A stretch of 64,000 bases of DNA from Candidatus Tectimicrobiota bacterium (lineage in GTDB: Bacteria > JACPUC01): assembly GCA_016192455.1 (NCBI GenBank), contig JACPUC010000021.1:1-64000 (forward strand). The letters are read 5' to 3'. Below the pieces are notes generated by a model, which was given only the letters and a program-made list of their open reading frames with translations, was not told the DNA's origin and searched no databases. The position numbers and the translations under genes are program-made. Each line of letters begins with the position of its first letter. Within the stretch, counting starts at the first letter, position 1. Shown piece by piece: positions 1-8,592 of the stretch.

Positions 1-1
1 C

Positions 2-139
<138 letters not shown>

Positions 140-584
140 CGCCAAAGACAGTCGCTACGATCAGTCCCCGCGGGCGCGGTTGGGGAGAAGGTCCCCTCTC
201 AGGATTAGGTCATGGAACGTAGGGGACACAATACTAGGCTGAGGCGGCGCCGCGCCGGCGGGAGGGATCGAGGAGCCGCCATGGCTCTCCCTCCGTTACC
301 GAAGGGACGTGGCCGGCTCTCTCAGCGCCGGTGGGAAGGAGAGAACCTCGCTGGCCTGCGCCGGGGCGATGATCCCCTGCTCGGCGTGGGAGCGGGCGAA
401 CGCCTCAGGGGGGGTGCGAGTCGCCTCCAGGGAGGAAAGGCAGGCATCGTCCACGGCGGCGCTCGGCTCGTGGTCCCGGCACGCGAGGCCCACCTGGAGG
501 TTGGTCGCGCCGACCGGCTCTCCCCGCGAGTGCAAGGCGCTGGCGCGGCCGGGGCGCGGCGGACATGGTTCCCCGCACCCTCCC
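140..584. other. Intergenic region downstream of the IS110 tail
   Basis: No gene is called here. A leftward open frame at 296-535 (79 codons) and overlapping rightward frames exist, but none has a ribosome-binding site or a family I can name. The leftward product contains GEPVGATNLQVGLACRDHEP and QGIIAPAQAS, which reads more like real protein than most shadow frames. It could be a decayed fragment. The right end of the IS110 element should lie in the first part of this region. Confidence 0.3.
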
Positions 585-1523
585 TTACGCCTCCGGCCCG
601 ACGACCGGATTGGTCAGCGTGCCGATCTCCTCAATCTCCGCCCGCACCACGTCGCCCGGCTTCAGGAACTCCTTGCGCGGCGCGCCGACGCCGGCGGGCG
701 TGCCCGTCGAGACGACATCCCCCGGTTCCAGGGTGATGATCCGCGACAACCAGGTGACCTGATCGACGATGGAGAAGATCATCTGGTTCGTGTTGCTGTT
801 CTGCTTCAGAACATCGTTGACGAAGAGCTTGAGGCAGAGGTTCTGCGGATCGGCGATGGAGGACTTCAGCACCACCCACGGCCCCATCGGCGCGGCGGTG
901 TCGAAGCCTTTGCCGGAGAGCCAGTCCCAGGTGAAGGTGTGCCGGGGCCGGCGATGCTTCTCGCCGCGCACGGAGACATCGACGAGGATGGTGTAGCCCG
1001 CGACGGCCGCCATCGCCTCGTCCCGGCTGAGGTCCCGGCAGCGGCGGCCGATGACGACCGCGAGCTCGATCTCCCAGTCGATGCTGCTGGCGATCTTCGG
1101 CATGACGATCGGCGCGCCCGGCCCGATGATCGTCGTCGTCGGCGGTTTCAGGAAGAAGAACGGCTCCTCGGTCCTGGTATCGGGCGGCTGAGATCCCATC
1201 TCCTTCACGTGATCGTAGTAGTTGGCGCCGGCGCAGAAGAGCTTGCGCGGGTAAAGGAGGGGCGCCAGGAGACGCGTCGTCGCCAGGGGCAGGCTGAGGG
1301 AGCGCAGCTCGAAGCGGCCCTGCGCCAGGCCCGCCGCCAGGCGCTCGAGGTGCGGCTCGTGCGCCGGCGCGTCGCCCATCAGGTCGAGGAGCGACGCGGG
1401 CGGCGGCGGCGCCTTCGGGATGGTCGCGTAGGCGGCGGCCAGCGGCAGGATGCGCTCATTCCCCACCAGGCCCGGCATCGGCACGCCCTTCTGGTCGAAG
1501 GTGCAGAGATTCAGGCTCGGCAT
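585..1523 (-). CDS. Fumarylacetoacetate hydrolase family protein
   Basis: A 312-residue FAH-family enzyme, the fold of 2-oxohept-3-ene-1,7-dioate hydratase/isomerase, acylpyruvase and fumarylpyruvate hydrolase. Visible features are GANYYDHVKEMG (98-110) with the expected catalytic His105, the metal-binding acids Glu151 and Glu153 in DWEIELAVVIG, Asp182, the GKGFDTAAPMGPW segment, and STGTPAGVG (272-280). The start is well placed, with GGGAGGAG a few bases before ATG. Family members cleave or decarboxylate beta-keto acids late in aromatic or amino-acid breakdown, which suits the UbiD and ThDP enzymes nearby. The exact substrate cannot be read from the sequence. It is followed leftward by the intergenic region and IS tail, so it is probably monocistronic. 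Confidence 0.9.
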   Translation of the reverse strand: MPSLNLCTFDQKGVPMPGLVGNERILPLAAAYATIPKAPPPPASLLDLMGDAPAHEPHLERLAAGLAQGRFELRSLSLPLATTRLLAPLLYPRKLFCAGANYYDHVKEMGSQPPDTRTEEPFFFLKPPTTTIIGPGAPIVMPKIASSIDWEIELAVVIGRRCRDLSRDEAMAAVAGYTILVDVSVRGEKHRRPRHTFTWDWLSGKGFDTAAPMGPWVVLKSSIADPQNLCLKLFVNDVLKQNSNTNQMIFSIVDQVTWLSRIITLEPGDVVSTGTPAGVGAPRKEFLKPGDVVRAEIEEIGTLTNPVVGPEA

Positions 1524-1710
1524 CGCGTCTCCTCCCTCGAAGGAACCTCTCCATCACTGGCCGCAGCGTCCCGCCGCGCTGCAGGCTCGTAGCGTCTCTC
1601 CTACCTTCATGCACGACATCGCCGCCATCGTTGCCACGCCCAGACCAGCTCCGCGCGATGAAGCCTCAACCCTGTGGGGCAGGCATTGTGCCTGCTTCGA
1701 GAAGAGAACC

Positions 1711-1950
1711 TCGAAGTGGTTGATTTCACGTGATGGTGCGGCTGACGGTCATGCGGCTAGTCTCCTTCGCCTCTGCGCTCTCTGCGCCTCTGCGGTTCAA
1801 TAAATTGCACCGCGGAGACGCAGAGGACGCGGAGAAGGTAGGGGAAGGAATCACCGCTCGACACGGGTTCACACAAATATCAGTGTCCATCCGTGTTCAT
1901 CAGTGGTTCTTTGCCTCCCGCTGGTAGGGGCGGTTCGCGAACCGCCCCTA
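1711..1950 (+). repeat. Dispersed noncoding repeat, copy A (about 240 bp)
   Basis: This stretch recurs in inverted orientation at 19710-19949 with roughly 80% identity by eye over the full 240 bp. Inside it lies a strong hairpin: two 17-base arms (1780-1796 and 1809-1825, two mismatches) around the 12-base loop TCAATAAATTGC. Its right end is the GGGGCGGTTCGCGAACCGCCCC palindrome core. Short open frames through it (ending ISVSIRVHQWFFASRW) are conserved between copies only because the DNA is, so they should not be annotated as proteins. It sits between the FAH gene and HigBA, in a gap without genes. Confidence 0.85.
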
Positions 1951-1958
1951 CCAGCGGG
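1917..1958. repeat. Perfect 42-bp palindrome
   Basis: The two 21-base halves are exact reverse complements, meeting at the central CGCG of GGTTCGCGAACC. The 26-base core (1925-1950) recurs exactly at 19710-19735 at the end of repeat copy B. With no loop, the element would extrude as a cruciform, or fold as a long hairpin if transcribed. It has no U-tract, so it is not a standard intrinsic terminator. The flanking arm (CCCGCTGG/CCAGCGGG) is absent from copy B. Confidence 0.9.
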
Positions 1959-2055
1959 CATGGAAGCCTGCTGAGAAAGAAGTGTCCGCTTCTTTTCATG
2001 ACCTTGCGGGTGGGCCGAAGGCCCATGGGGGAACTGCCTCGAACCTGGGCGCGTA

Positions 2056-2090
2056 CGTGGTTGATTTCACGCCATGATGAGGCTCATTGT
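2056..2090 (+). repeat. Partial copy of the dispersed repeat (left end)
   Basis: GGTTGATTTCAC followed by CATGATGAGGCTCA matches the left end of copy A (1718-1750) and the reverse complement of copy B. Only about 35 bp is present, so this is a truncated third copy. The rest of 1951-2293, up to the HigBA promoter, contains no gene that I can support. Confidence 0.6.
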
Positions 2091-2293
2091 CCTGTCCTCT
2101 GTGCGACAGGCGGGATGCCTGTCCTCCCTGATGCCCATCCCGTAGGGCCATGCTAAAGCAACCGCCCCATCTTTTCCACCCCCGCGCCCCTGGCCGTTGC
2201 CTCCATGCCCGCGGTTATGGCGCCGAGGGACGGCGAGCCGCGCCAGGCCGGTTCCCGGAAGGGCCGCCGCGCGCCTGCGCGCTCCTATTCTCC

Positions 2294-2322
2294 TTGACAT
2301 GTTCCGGAACTCGGAATATATC
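2294..2322 (+). promoter_or_regulatory. HigBA promoter with embedded operator
   Basis: TTGACA (2294-2299) is followed by exactly 17 bases and TATATC (2317-2322). Between the boxes lies the interrupted palindrome TTCCG-N5-CGGAA (2302-2316), placed where a repressor would block RNA polymerase. HigA antitoxins normally repress their own operon through such sites. The ATG of higB begins only five bases after the -10 box and has no Shine-Dalgarno sequence, so the message may be leaderless. Confidence 0.7.
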
Positions 2323-2327
2323 GCAGC

Positions 2328-2606
2328 ATGATCACGAGTTTTCGCTGCGCCGAGACCGAGGCGCTCTTCCACGACCGTCCGAGCCGAAGATTCCGCTCTC
2401 TCGAACGGCTGGCACGGCGGAAGCTCGAGATGCTCAACGCCGCCGAGGTGTTGCGCGACCTTCGAGTTCCCCCGGGGAACCGCCTGGAGGCCCTGAAGGG
2501 CGACCGCGCCGGAGCGTACCGCATCCGCATCAATGACCGCTGGTGGATCTGCTTCCAGTGGAAACCGGGCGCGGCCTCCAACGTGGAGATTGTGGACTAC
2601 CACTGA
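2328..2606 (+). CDS. higB: HigB-type toxin (RelE superfamily)
   Basis: A 92-residue protein of the HigB/RelE mRNA-interferase family, which cleaves mRNA on the ribosome. The family signature is clear: ITSFRC at the start, LERLARRKLEMLNAAEVLRDLRVPPGN in two blocks (about 28-54), then LKGDRAGAYRIRIND and WWICF (58-79). Length and order match chromosomal HigB toxins. It precedes the antitoxin gene, the usual HigBA order. The frame ends 29 bases before the chosen higA start. There is no ribosome-binding site before the ATG, and the promoter is only five bases away, pointing to leaderless translation. All typical C-terminal residues are present, so the toxin looks intact. Confidence 0.9.
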   Translation: MITSFRCAETEALFHDRPSRRFRSLERLARRKLEMLNAAEVLRDLRVPPGNRLEALKGDRAGAYRIRINDRWWICFQWKPGAASNVEIVDYH

Positions 2607-2635
2607 GGCCGCTGCCCGAGATGAGGGTGAGGAGG

Positions 2636-2941
2636 ATGACCAGGAGTTTGGAACCGATCTCCCCTGGCGAGATTCTGCGGGAGGAGTTCATGACTCCCCT
2701 CGGCATCAGCCAGAACAAGCTCGCGCGGGACATCGATGTGCCGATCGCCCGCATCAACGACATCGTGCATGGCCGCCGGGGCATCTCGGCCGACACGGCG
2801 CTGCGCTTTTCCACCTACTTCGGCACCACGCCGGAGTTCTGGCTCAACCTGCAGGCGCGCTGTGACCTGAAGGTCGCCCGGCGCAGGACGAACTGGCCGC
2901 GGATCGAGAAGACCATCCGCCGCCTCGGGGCGACCAGCTAG
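2636..2941 (+). CDS. higA: HigA-type antitoxin, XRE family
   Basis: A 101-residue helix-turn-helix antitoxin. It opens with EPISPGEILREEFMTPLGIS, followed by the HTH block NKLARDIDVPIARINDIVHGR and the HigA signature FGTTPEFWLNLQ. It should bind and neutralise the preceding HigB and repress the operon through the palindrome at 2302-2316. The frame is open upstream to 2543, but the ATG at 2636 gives the normal family length and is preceded by GGTGAGGAGG. ATG 2621 is the alternative. Translational coupling with higB is plausible given the 29-base gap. The region 2942-3173 after it contains no gene. Confidence 0.9.
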   Translation: MTRSLEPISPGEILREEFMTPLGISQNKLARDIDVPIARINDIVHGRRGISADTALRFSTYFGTTPEFWLNLQARCDLKVARRRTNWPRIEKTIRRLGATS

Positions 2942-3173
2942 TCACCTTGCGTGGCGCGTGGTGGCTTCCCGTGCCGGCACAATGCCGCACCAGCATGGCG
3001 CGCGCCACCCCAACCGCCCCGGCACTCTGACAGCTCCTGAAGCTCCGGTTCTTCGTGCCGCCACCCCACTCGTACGTATGGACCTTCGCCGCCGTCCCCT
3101 GTGCCGTCGTAGGCCCTCGCTTCTTTTCCAACCCGCCCGCTTCCGCCGCGTTCCCTCCGTCAGGGGGCCCGCC

Positions 3174-4241
3174 TTACCTCTCCCCCCCATACCTCCCATA
3201 CGTGCGGGCGGCGTGGAGCATCGCCTCGAGGTTCTCGATGGGCGTCGCCGGGGGCAGCTCGCAGCTCGGCATCACCACGTAGCCGCGCGGCGCGTCCTTC
3301 GCCTTCTCGAGGGCGCGGCGGCACGCTTCCTCCACCTTTTCGGGGGTCTCCTGCATGAGGACGGCGGTGTTGATGTTGCCGGCGATGATGTGCTGTTTCC
3401 CCAGCACCTCCTTGGCGTAGGTCAGGTCGTTCTCGTCGCCGAGGCTGATGACCCCCGGGTTGCCGAACGGCACCTCGGCCCACATCGGCAGGTTGCGCAT
3501 GTGGTTGCCGCAGAGGTGCACGAACATCGAGCGGACGCCCATGTCGAGCACCTTCTGGTTCACCTCCCTGGCGTACGGGAAGGCGAACTCCCGGAATTGA
3601 TCGGGCGAGATGAGGGAGTTGGCGTCGAAGGTCGAGAAGAAACCCGCCGCCGCCCTGGCGCCGAACTCCTGGATGAAGGCCTCGGAGAGCGCCAGGCAGA
3701 AGTCGCTCGTCTTGCGCATCAGCGTGTGGACCACCTCGGGGCAGTCGATGAGCCAGAGCATGAAGGTCTCGGCGTACACGCAGTTGGCCGCCATGCTGAA
3801 GGGCGAGCCGCAGACGAAGTTGGCGGAGATGCCGTGCTCGACGCAGATGTGGCCGAACTCGTAGAGCAGCGGCATGATGCCGGCGGTGCGGGGGTCGGGC
3901 ATGGCGATGCGATCGACGTCCTGCGGCGTCTCGATGGGGTGGCGGCGGACGGTGGGCGACATGATGCGCTCATTCACTGGGAACTCGATCTCGCCGCCGA
4001 ACTCGTAGCCCCCGAAGCAGGCCATGCCGTACGTCGGGTTGCCGTCGTAGCCGAACTTCTTCGCCGCCTCCACCTGGGTGTCGAAGCAGAGCCGCATGTT
4101 CGTGTAGAACTCCAGGAGCGGCACCCCCATCGCCTTGGCCGTGAAGGACATCGCCATCGGGATGACCGGCACGCGGTCGGGCCGCTTGCCGATGAAAAGA
4201 GATTTCATGCGTTCGCGTGATGTCATGCTGTCGCTGCTCAT
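3174..4241 (-). CDS. UroD-family protein, MtaA/CmuA-like (zinc motif present)
   Basis: A 355-residue member of the uroporphyrinogen decarboxylase superfamily. It has the zinc pattern of corrinoid-dependent methyltransferases of the MtaA/CmuA type rather than haem-synthesis HemE: His242-x-Cys244 in VHLCGN, and Cys327 in MPSCELPP close to the C-terminus. Such enzymes move methyl groups between a methyl-corrinoid protein and a thiol. No corrinoid protein or CoM gene lies next to it, so the acceptor is unknown. The start has GGAG five bases before ATG. It is the last gene of a leftward set (regulator, UbiD, molybdoenzyme, this gene) with gaps of 113-280 bp, so co-transcription is possible but not certain. 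Confidence 0.82.
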   Translation of the reverse strand: MSSDSMTSRERMKSLFIGKRPDRVPVIPMAMSFTAKAMGVPLLEFYTNMRLCFDTQVEAAKKFGYDGNPTYGMACFGGYEFGGEIEFPVNERIMSPTVRRHPIETPQDVDRIAMPDPRTAGIMPLLYEFGHICVEHGISANFVCGSPFSMAANCVYAETFMLWLIDCPEVVHTLMRKTSDFCLALSEAFIQEFGARAAAGFFSTFDANSLISPDQFREFAFPYAREVNQKVLDMGVRSMFVHLCGNHMRNLPMWAEVPFGNPGVISLGDENDLTYAKEVLGKQHIIAGNINTAVLMQETPEKVEEACRRALEKAKDAPRGYVVMPSCELPPATPIENLEAMLHAARTYGRYGGER

Positions 4242-4467
4242 GTATACTCCTCTGCGGCCCGGCGCGGCGCGATGCTCCAGGGGGAGCGGGCCGTCCCCGT
4301 CTCGCCGCAGCTTGCCGTTTCACGGCCGTTCCAGAGGCTCACCGCTGGTGGCACGGCGACGCGGTCCTGCCCCCACGGTGCGGGGGTATCCTATCAAGCG
4401 ATAGCCACAAGGAAAAGCGCAGGGGGCGCCGTCGCCGCCGGCCCTCCGGCGTCCACGCCACGCCGGC

Positions 4468-6774
4468 CTAGCCGGGCGGCTCGGCGCGGCGCGTCTCGCG
4501 CAGGGCGCGCAGCACCCTCTCCGGCGTCAGCGGCAGATCGCGGAGGTGCACGCCGATGGCATCGGCCACGGCATTGACGACGGCGGGCGCCGTGGGGATG
4601 ACGGCCGCCTCGGCGATCCCTTTCACGCCGTACGGGCCGTCGCTCAGGAAGCCCTCGACAAGGATCGGTTGGACGCGCGGCATGTCGAGCGAGGTGAGCA
4701 CCTTGTACTCGTGCCAGCCGCCGTTCTGCAGCACGCCGCGCTCGTAGACGAGCTGCTCGGTGCAGGCGTAGCCGACTGCCTGGGAGATGCCCCCCTCGAT
4801 CTGCCCCTCGGTGGCGTTCGGGTTGATCGCCTTGCCGACATCGTGAGCGGCCACCACTTCGAGGACGGCGACGGCGCCGGTCTCGGGGTCCACCCGCACG
4901 CGCGCCGCCTGCGCCGCGATGCTCACCGCCGCCTGGCTGCCCCACATGAGGCCGCTCGTGCGTTGCCGGTCGAAGGGGACCGCCGGGCTCACGAGGCCGC
5001 CGGCGCCGACGAGGGGGCCGCCGCCGGGGCGGTTGTGCGCCGCCGCGGAGAGCTCGGCCAGGGTCTTCGCTTGCTGAGCCGCGCCGCGCACGTAGGCCCG
5101 CCCGTCTTCGTAGAGCACGTCCTCGAGGTCCGCCTCGAGCAGGCGCGCCGCCAGGGCGCGGGCCTTCTCGCGGCAGTCGATCGCCGCCCGCCGCACCGCG
5201 TCCCCCATGTTGTAGGTCACCCGCGTGCCGACGCTGCCGGCGTCGAAGGGAGCGGCGTCGGTATCCTTCCAGCTCACCACGACGCGCCGCGGGTCGATCC
5301 CCAGCTCCTCCGCCGCGATCTGCGCAAAGATGGTCTCCGACCCGGTGCCGAGGTCAATGGCGCCGCTCAGGACGCCCACGCTGCCGTCCTCGTTCAGCTT
5401 CACGACGGCCGCCGAGCCGCGCCCGGCGCTGCCCCACTCGGCGCAGGCGATTCCCACCCCCTCGTAGGGCGCGCGCGGGGCGCGCCAGCGGATGCGCTCG
5501 GCGGCGGTGCGCAGCATGGCCCCCAAGTCGATGCCGGTGTAGGTGGAGCCGGTGGGCGACGGGACGCCGTTAACCACGCCGTTGCGCAGACGCAGCTCGA
5601 GGGGATCGATCCCCAGGCGCCGGGCGATGAGGTCGAGCTGCGACTCCGACGCGAAGGTGGCATGGGAGGCGCCCGAGGCGCGGTAGGAGCCGCAGTTGCG
5701 GTTGTTCGTGTAGACGCTGAAGGTCTCCACCCTCAGGTTCGGCACCTGGTAGGGACCCAGGGCGCTGCGCGCCCCGACGGTGTTGGCGGTGGGGCCGGTG
5801 GCGCCGCTGTAAGCGCCGGTGTCGAAGGTGAGCGTCGCCTGCCGCGCCAGGATGGCGCCGTCGCGCCGCAGGCCGGTCTTCAGGCGGATGTGCGAGGACG
5901 GACGCGGGCGGGCCTGCGTCAGCTCCTCGTCGGGCGTCAGCATGAGGCGCACGGGGCGCCTGCTGGCCTGCGCCAGGAGCACGGCGAGCGGCTCGAGCGT
6001 GGGGTGGAGCTTCCCCCCGAAGCTGCCGCCGGTGTAAGGGGAGAGCACCCGCACCTGGCTGAGCGCCAAGTCGAAGAGCTCGGCCACTTGCGCGCGGACG
6101 TTGAAGGCTCCCTGCGTCGTCGTCCAGAGCGACACCCGGCCGCCGGCCTCGACGCGCGCCACCACCACGTGCGGTTCGAGGTAGCCCTGGTGGAGCTTCT
6201 GCGTCGTGAAGTCGTCCTCGTAGCAGACATCGGCCTGGGCGAAACCCCGCTCCAGGTCGCCGAAGGCAATCGTGCTGTGGACGCTGACGTTGCCCCAGCG
6301 CTGCACCTTCCAGACGGCGCCGTAGCTCGGCAGCTCCTCGTGGATGATCGGCGCCCCCTCGCGCAAGGCCGCCTCGGCCTCGAAGACGGCCGGCAGCTCC
6401 TCCAGCTCGACGCGGATCAGTTCGAGCGCCTCCTCGGCGGTCTCCTCGTCGCGCGCCGCCACGGCGGCCATGGGGTCGCCCACGCAGCGCACCTTGTGGC
6501 GCTCCAGCACCGGCTGGTCCTTAATGAATCCAAACCGCCGCGGCGGCGCGTCGGCGCCCGTCACCACGGCGTACACGCCCCTGAGCCGGCGGGCTCGCTC
6601 CGTGTCGAGGTGACGGATGCGGGCATGCGGCAGGGGGCTGGTGAGCAGCTTGCCGACGGCCATGCGCGGCAGCTTCACATCGACGCCGAAGACCGCCTCG
6701 CCGGTGCTCTTAGCGGCGGCATCCGGGCGGGGGAGGCTGGCGCCGATCACGCGGTAGGCAGCGTTCGCACCCAT
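4468..6774 (-). CDS. Xanthine dehydrogenase-family molybdopterin-binding subunit
   Basis: A 768-residue large subunit of the xanthine oxidase/aldehyde oxidase/CoxL family. The molybdopterin-cytosine-dinucleotide site GGSFGGK is at 249-255, and the catalytic base is Glu722 in VKGIAEA near the C-terminus. The position usually occupied by GQG reads GTG here (DLGTGSETIFAQ), and the segment usually ending YRGxGxPEA reads YRASGASHATFA, so the substrate pocket is atypical. The start is supported by GAGGTGA before ATG. Family members need a [2Fe-2S] subunit and an FAD subunit, and neither is encoded in the window. Neighbouring UbiD and UroD genes suggest hydroxylation of an aromatic or heterocyclic substrate, but the substrate cannot be deduced. 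Confidence 0.92.
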   Translation of the reverse strand: MGANAAYRVIGASLPRPDAAAKSTGEAVFGVDVKLPRMAVGKLLTSPLPHARIRHLDTERARRLRGVYAVVTGADAPPRRFGFIKDQPVLERHKVRCVGDPMAAVAARDEETAEEALELIRVELEELPAVFEAEAALREGAPIIHEELPSYGAVWKVQRWGNVSVHSTIAFGDLERGFAQADVCYEDDFTTQKLHQGYLEPHVVVARVEAGGRVSLWTTTQGAFNVRAQVAELFDLALSQVRVLSPYTGGSFGGKLHPTLEPLAVLLAQASRRPVRLMLTPDEELTQARPRPSSHIRLKTGLRRDGAILARQATLTFDTGAYSGATGPTANTVGARSALGPYQVPNLRVETFSVYTNNRNCGSYRASGASHATFASESQLDLIARRLGIDPLELRLRNGVVNGVPSPTGSTYTGIDLGAMLRTAAERIRWRAPRAPYEGVGIACAEWGSAGRGSAAVVKLNEDGSVGVLSGAIDLGTGSETIFAQIAAEELGIDPRRVVVSWKDTDAAPFDAGSVGTRVTYNMGDAVRRAAIDCREKARALAARLLEADLEDVLYEDGRAYVRGAAQQAKTLAELSAAAHNRPGGGPLVGAGGLVSPAVPFDRQRTSGLMWGSQAAVSIAAQAARVRVDPETGAVAVLEVVAAHDVGKAINPNATEGQIEGGISQAVGYACTEQLVYERGVLQNGGWHEYKVLTSLDMPRVQPILVEGFLSDGPYGVKGIAEAAVIPTAPAVVNAVADAIGVHLRDLPLTPERVLRALRETRRAEPPG

Positions 6775-7054
6775 GGGTCACCTCACAACTCTGGGCTGCG
6801 GGGAAAGGCTCATGTCGTGGCAGTATCTTAATTCGCGGTCGCGCCTGGAGCGAGGCTTTTCTTCCGCCGCGGCGAAGCCCCGCTGCCGACCCGGCGCGGT
6901 CCTTTGCATGCCCTCCAGCAACGGCATGGGCCGCGGGCTCCTGCCCACAGCCCATTGATCCCGCCGGCGCGGCGCGGCGCCCCACGCTCCCTCGCCCTGG
7001 CGCCGCCGCCCTTACGCACCGTGCCGTTGCGCCTCGCCACGGCCTTGCAAGGGC

Positions 7055-8479
7055 CTAGCGCTCAAACCCGTAGGACCCCCACTGCTTGCGCACCTTCTCC
7101 ATCTCTTCCGGAAGGGGATCGGTGAAGGCGGGGAACTTCTCACCGTCGCGCTCGTACCACTCGTGGGGGATGGTGGCGTCAATCCCCATCAAGGCCGACC
7201 AGCCCCGCATCGACGGCACCTGCGAGGGGTCCAGCCTGATCGACTTGCCGTTCTTGACGATCTCGACGTCGCGATCGGCCTGCACGCGTGTGGCGATGGC
7301 CCACTCGACGAGGAGCGGGTTCCAGGGGTCGATATCCTCGTCGACGACGATGCAGTGCTTGGCGAAGAGCGTCGGGTGCCCCCAGACGTGGCCGAAGATG
7401 TCCCGCACCTGGCCGTGGTAGATTTTCTTGATCGACACGACGCAGTGGAAGCCGGCGCAGCCCATCGGCGTGATGCTCACGTCCTTAATGCCCGGCAGGC
7501 CGGCGCGGCGCAGGTGCTCGAACATCGCCGCCGAGCGGCAGAGGCTGCGCACCGTGGTGCTCTCGCTCGGCGGCCGCCCCTCCAGCGTGCCCTGGAACAT
7601 CGGCTTCCGGCGGTGGGTGATCTTCTTGATCTTGATGTAGTGGCTCGGCTTCACGACGGTCCCCATGATGCCGGGGAACTCGCCGAACGGCCCCTCGATC
7701 GGCCAGAAGTCGTCGATCGGCATCTCGCCCTCGAGGATGATCTCCGCCCGCGCCGGCACCAACAGGTCGCTGAGGTCGGCCTTCACGACGTCGATGGGCG
7801 CCCCCTTCAGGCCGCCGGCGATGTCGTACTCATTGATCCCCAGCGGCACGGCGGAGGCGGAGGCCAGCGTGATGTAGGGGTCGAGGCCGAGGGCCACGCA
7901 GACCGGCATCGGCTCGCCGCGCTCCCGCCACTTGTAGAAGTGCAGGGCGTCATGACGATTCGGCAACACGTAGCAGCCGATGGTGTCCTTGTTGAAAATC
8001 TCGTTGCGGTAGGTGCCGACGTTGATCCAGCCTGATTCGGGGTCCAGCGTGATGACGGCGTGCAGGGTGCCGATCTCCGGGCCGCCGTCGAGGGGGTGCC
8101 ATTTCGGCACCGGGAAGGGCTCCCCGTAGAGGTCGATGTCGGTCAGCTCCACCTCCTTGCAGGGGGCATCCTTGCGGGCCACCACCTTGGGGGGGATGGG
8201 ATGGCGGTAGGCCTGGTTCCACTTCTCCGTGATGGCGGGGATGCTCGGCTCGATGTCCAGGGCCCGGGCGTAACGCTCGTTCGTGCCAAGGACGCCGGTC
8301 ACCAGCGGCGTCGTGTAGTCACCGACGGCCTCGAAGATGAGCGCCGGCCCGGCGCGGTCGAAGTTCTCCCGGCAGATGGCGCTCAGCTCGCCGTCCTTCT
8401 CGACGCGCTTGGTGATGCGGTGCAGCTCGCGGAACTCGTCGAGGCGAGCGATGAAACTCCGCAGGTCGTCGTAGATCAT
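7055..8479 (-). CDS. UbiD-family decarboxylase (prFMN-dependent), copy 1
   Basis: A 474-residue UbiD-family enzyme, which uses prenylated FMN for reversible decarboxylation of aromatic or alpha,beta-unsaturated acids. Visible signatures are NVGTYR (153-158) for cofactor and Mn/K binding, PMPVCVALGLDP (190-201), AEIILEGE (245-252), and the catalytic EGPFGE (262-267). The ATG follows AAGGAGGG. The gene lies 113 bp downstream of the FadR-type regulator on the same strand and is its most likely target. No ubiX flavin prenyltransferase is in the window. It is clearly paralogous to 27886-29313, but the middle portion differs (FNKDTIGCYVLPNRHD here against KGERRAGLGLHSFNHG), so the substrates probably differ. 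Confidence 0.93.
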   Translation of the reverse strand: MIYDDLRSFIARLDEFRELHRITKRVEKDGELSAICRENFDRAGPALIFEAVGDYTTPLVTGVLGTNERYARALDIEPSIPAITEKWNQAYRHPIPPKVVARKDAPCKEVELTDIDLYGEPFPVPKWHPLDGGPEIGTLHAVITLDPESGWINVGTYRNEIFNKDTIGCYVLPNRHDALHFYKWRERGEPMPVCVALGLDPYITLASASAVPLGINEYDIAGGLKGAPIDVVKADLSDLLVPARAEIILEGEMPIDDFWPIEGPFGEFPGIMGTVVKPSHYIKIKKITHRRKPMFQGTLEGRPPSESTTVRSLCRSAAMFEHLRRAGLPGIKDVSITPMGCAGFHCVVSIKKIYHGQVRDIFGHVWGHPTLFAKHCIVVDEDIDPWNPLLVEWAIATRVQADRDVEIVKNGKSIRLDPSQVPSMRGWSALMGIDATIPHEWYERDGEKFPAFTDPLPEEMEKVRKQWGSYGFER

Positions 8480-8592
8480 GGTGCCCTCCTTCGTTCACGT
8501 GTGGGGTCGCGCGCTGGGGCTCGCCCGACGCCGGAGCCTGCGCCCGGCGTCCCCGCGCTCCATGGCTGATCTCTCCTCGCGGCGCGCGAGGG

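Noticed and set aside
1730-1927. Possible conserved small protein shared with 19733-19930
   Set aside because: Both frames lie on the duplicated noncoding repeat. The shared peptides follow from the DNA repeat, and neither has a ribosome-binding site.
4546-6831. A 761-codon rightward frame opposite the molybdoenzyme gene
   Set aside because: Its composition (Val-Asp-His-Arg-rich) is that of an antisense shadow; the opposite strand has clear family motifs.
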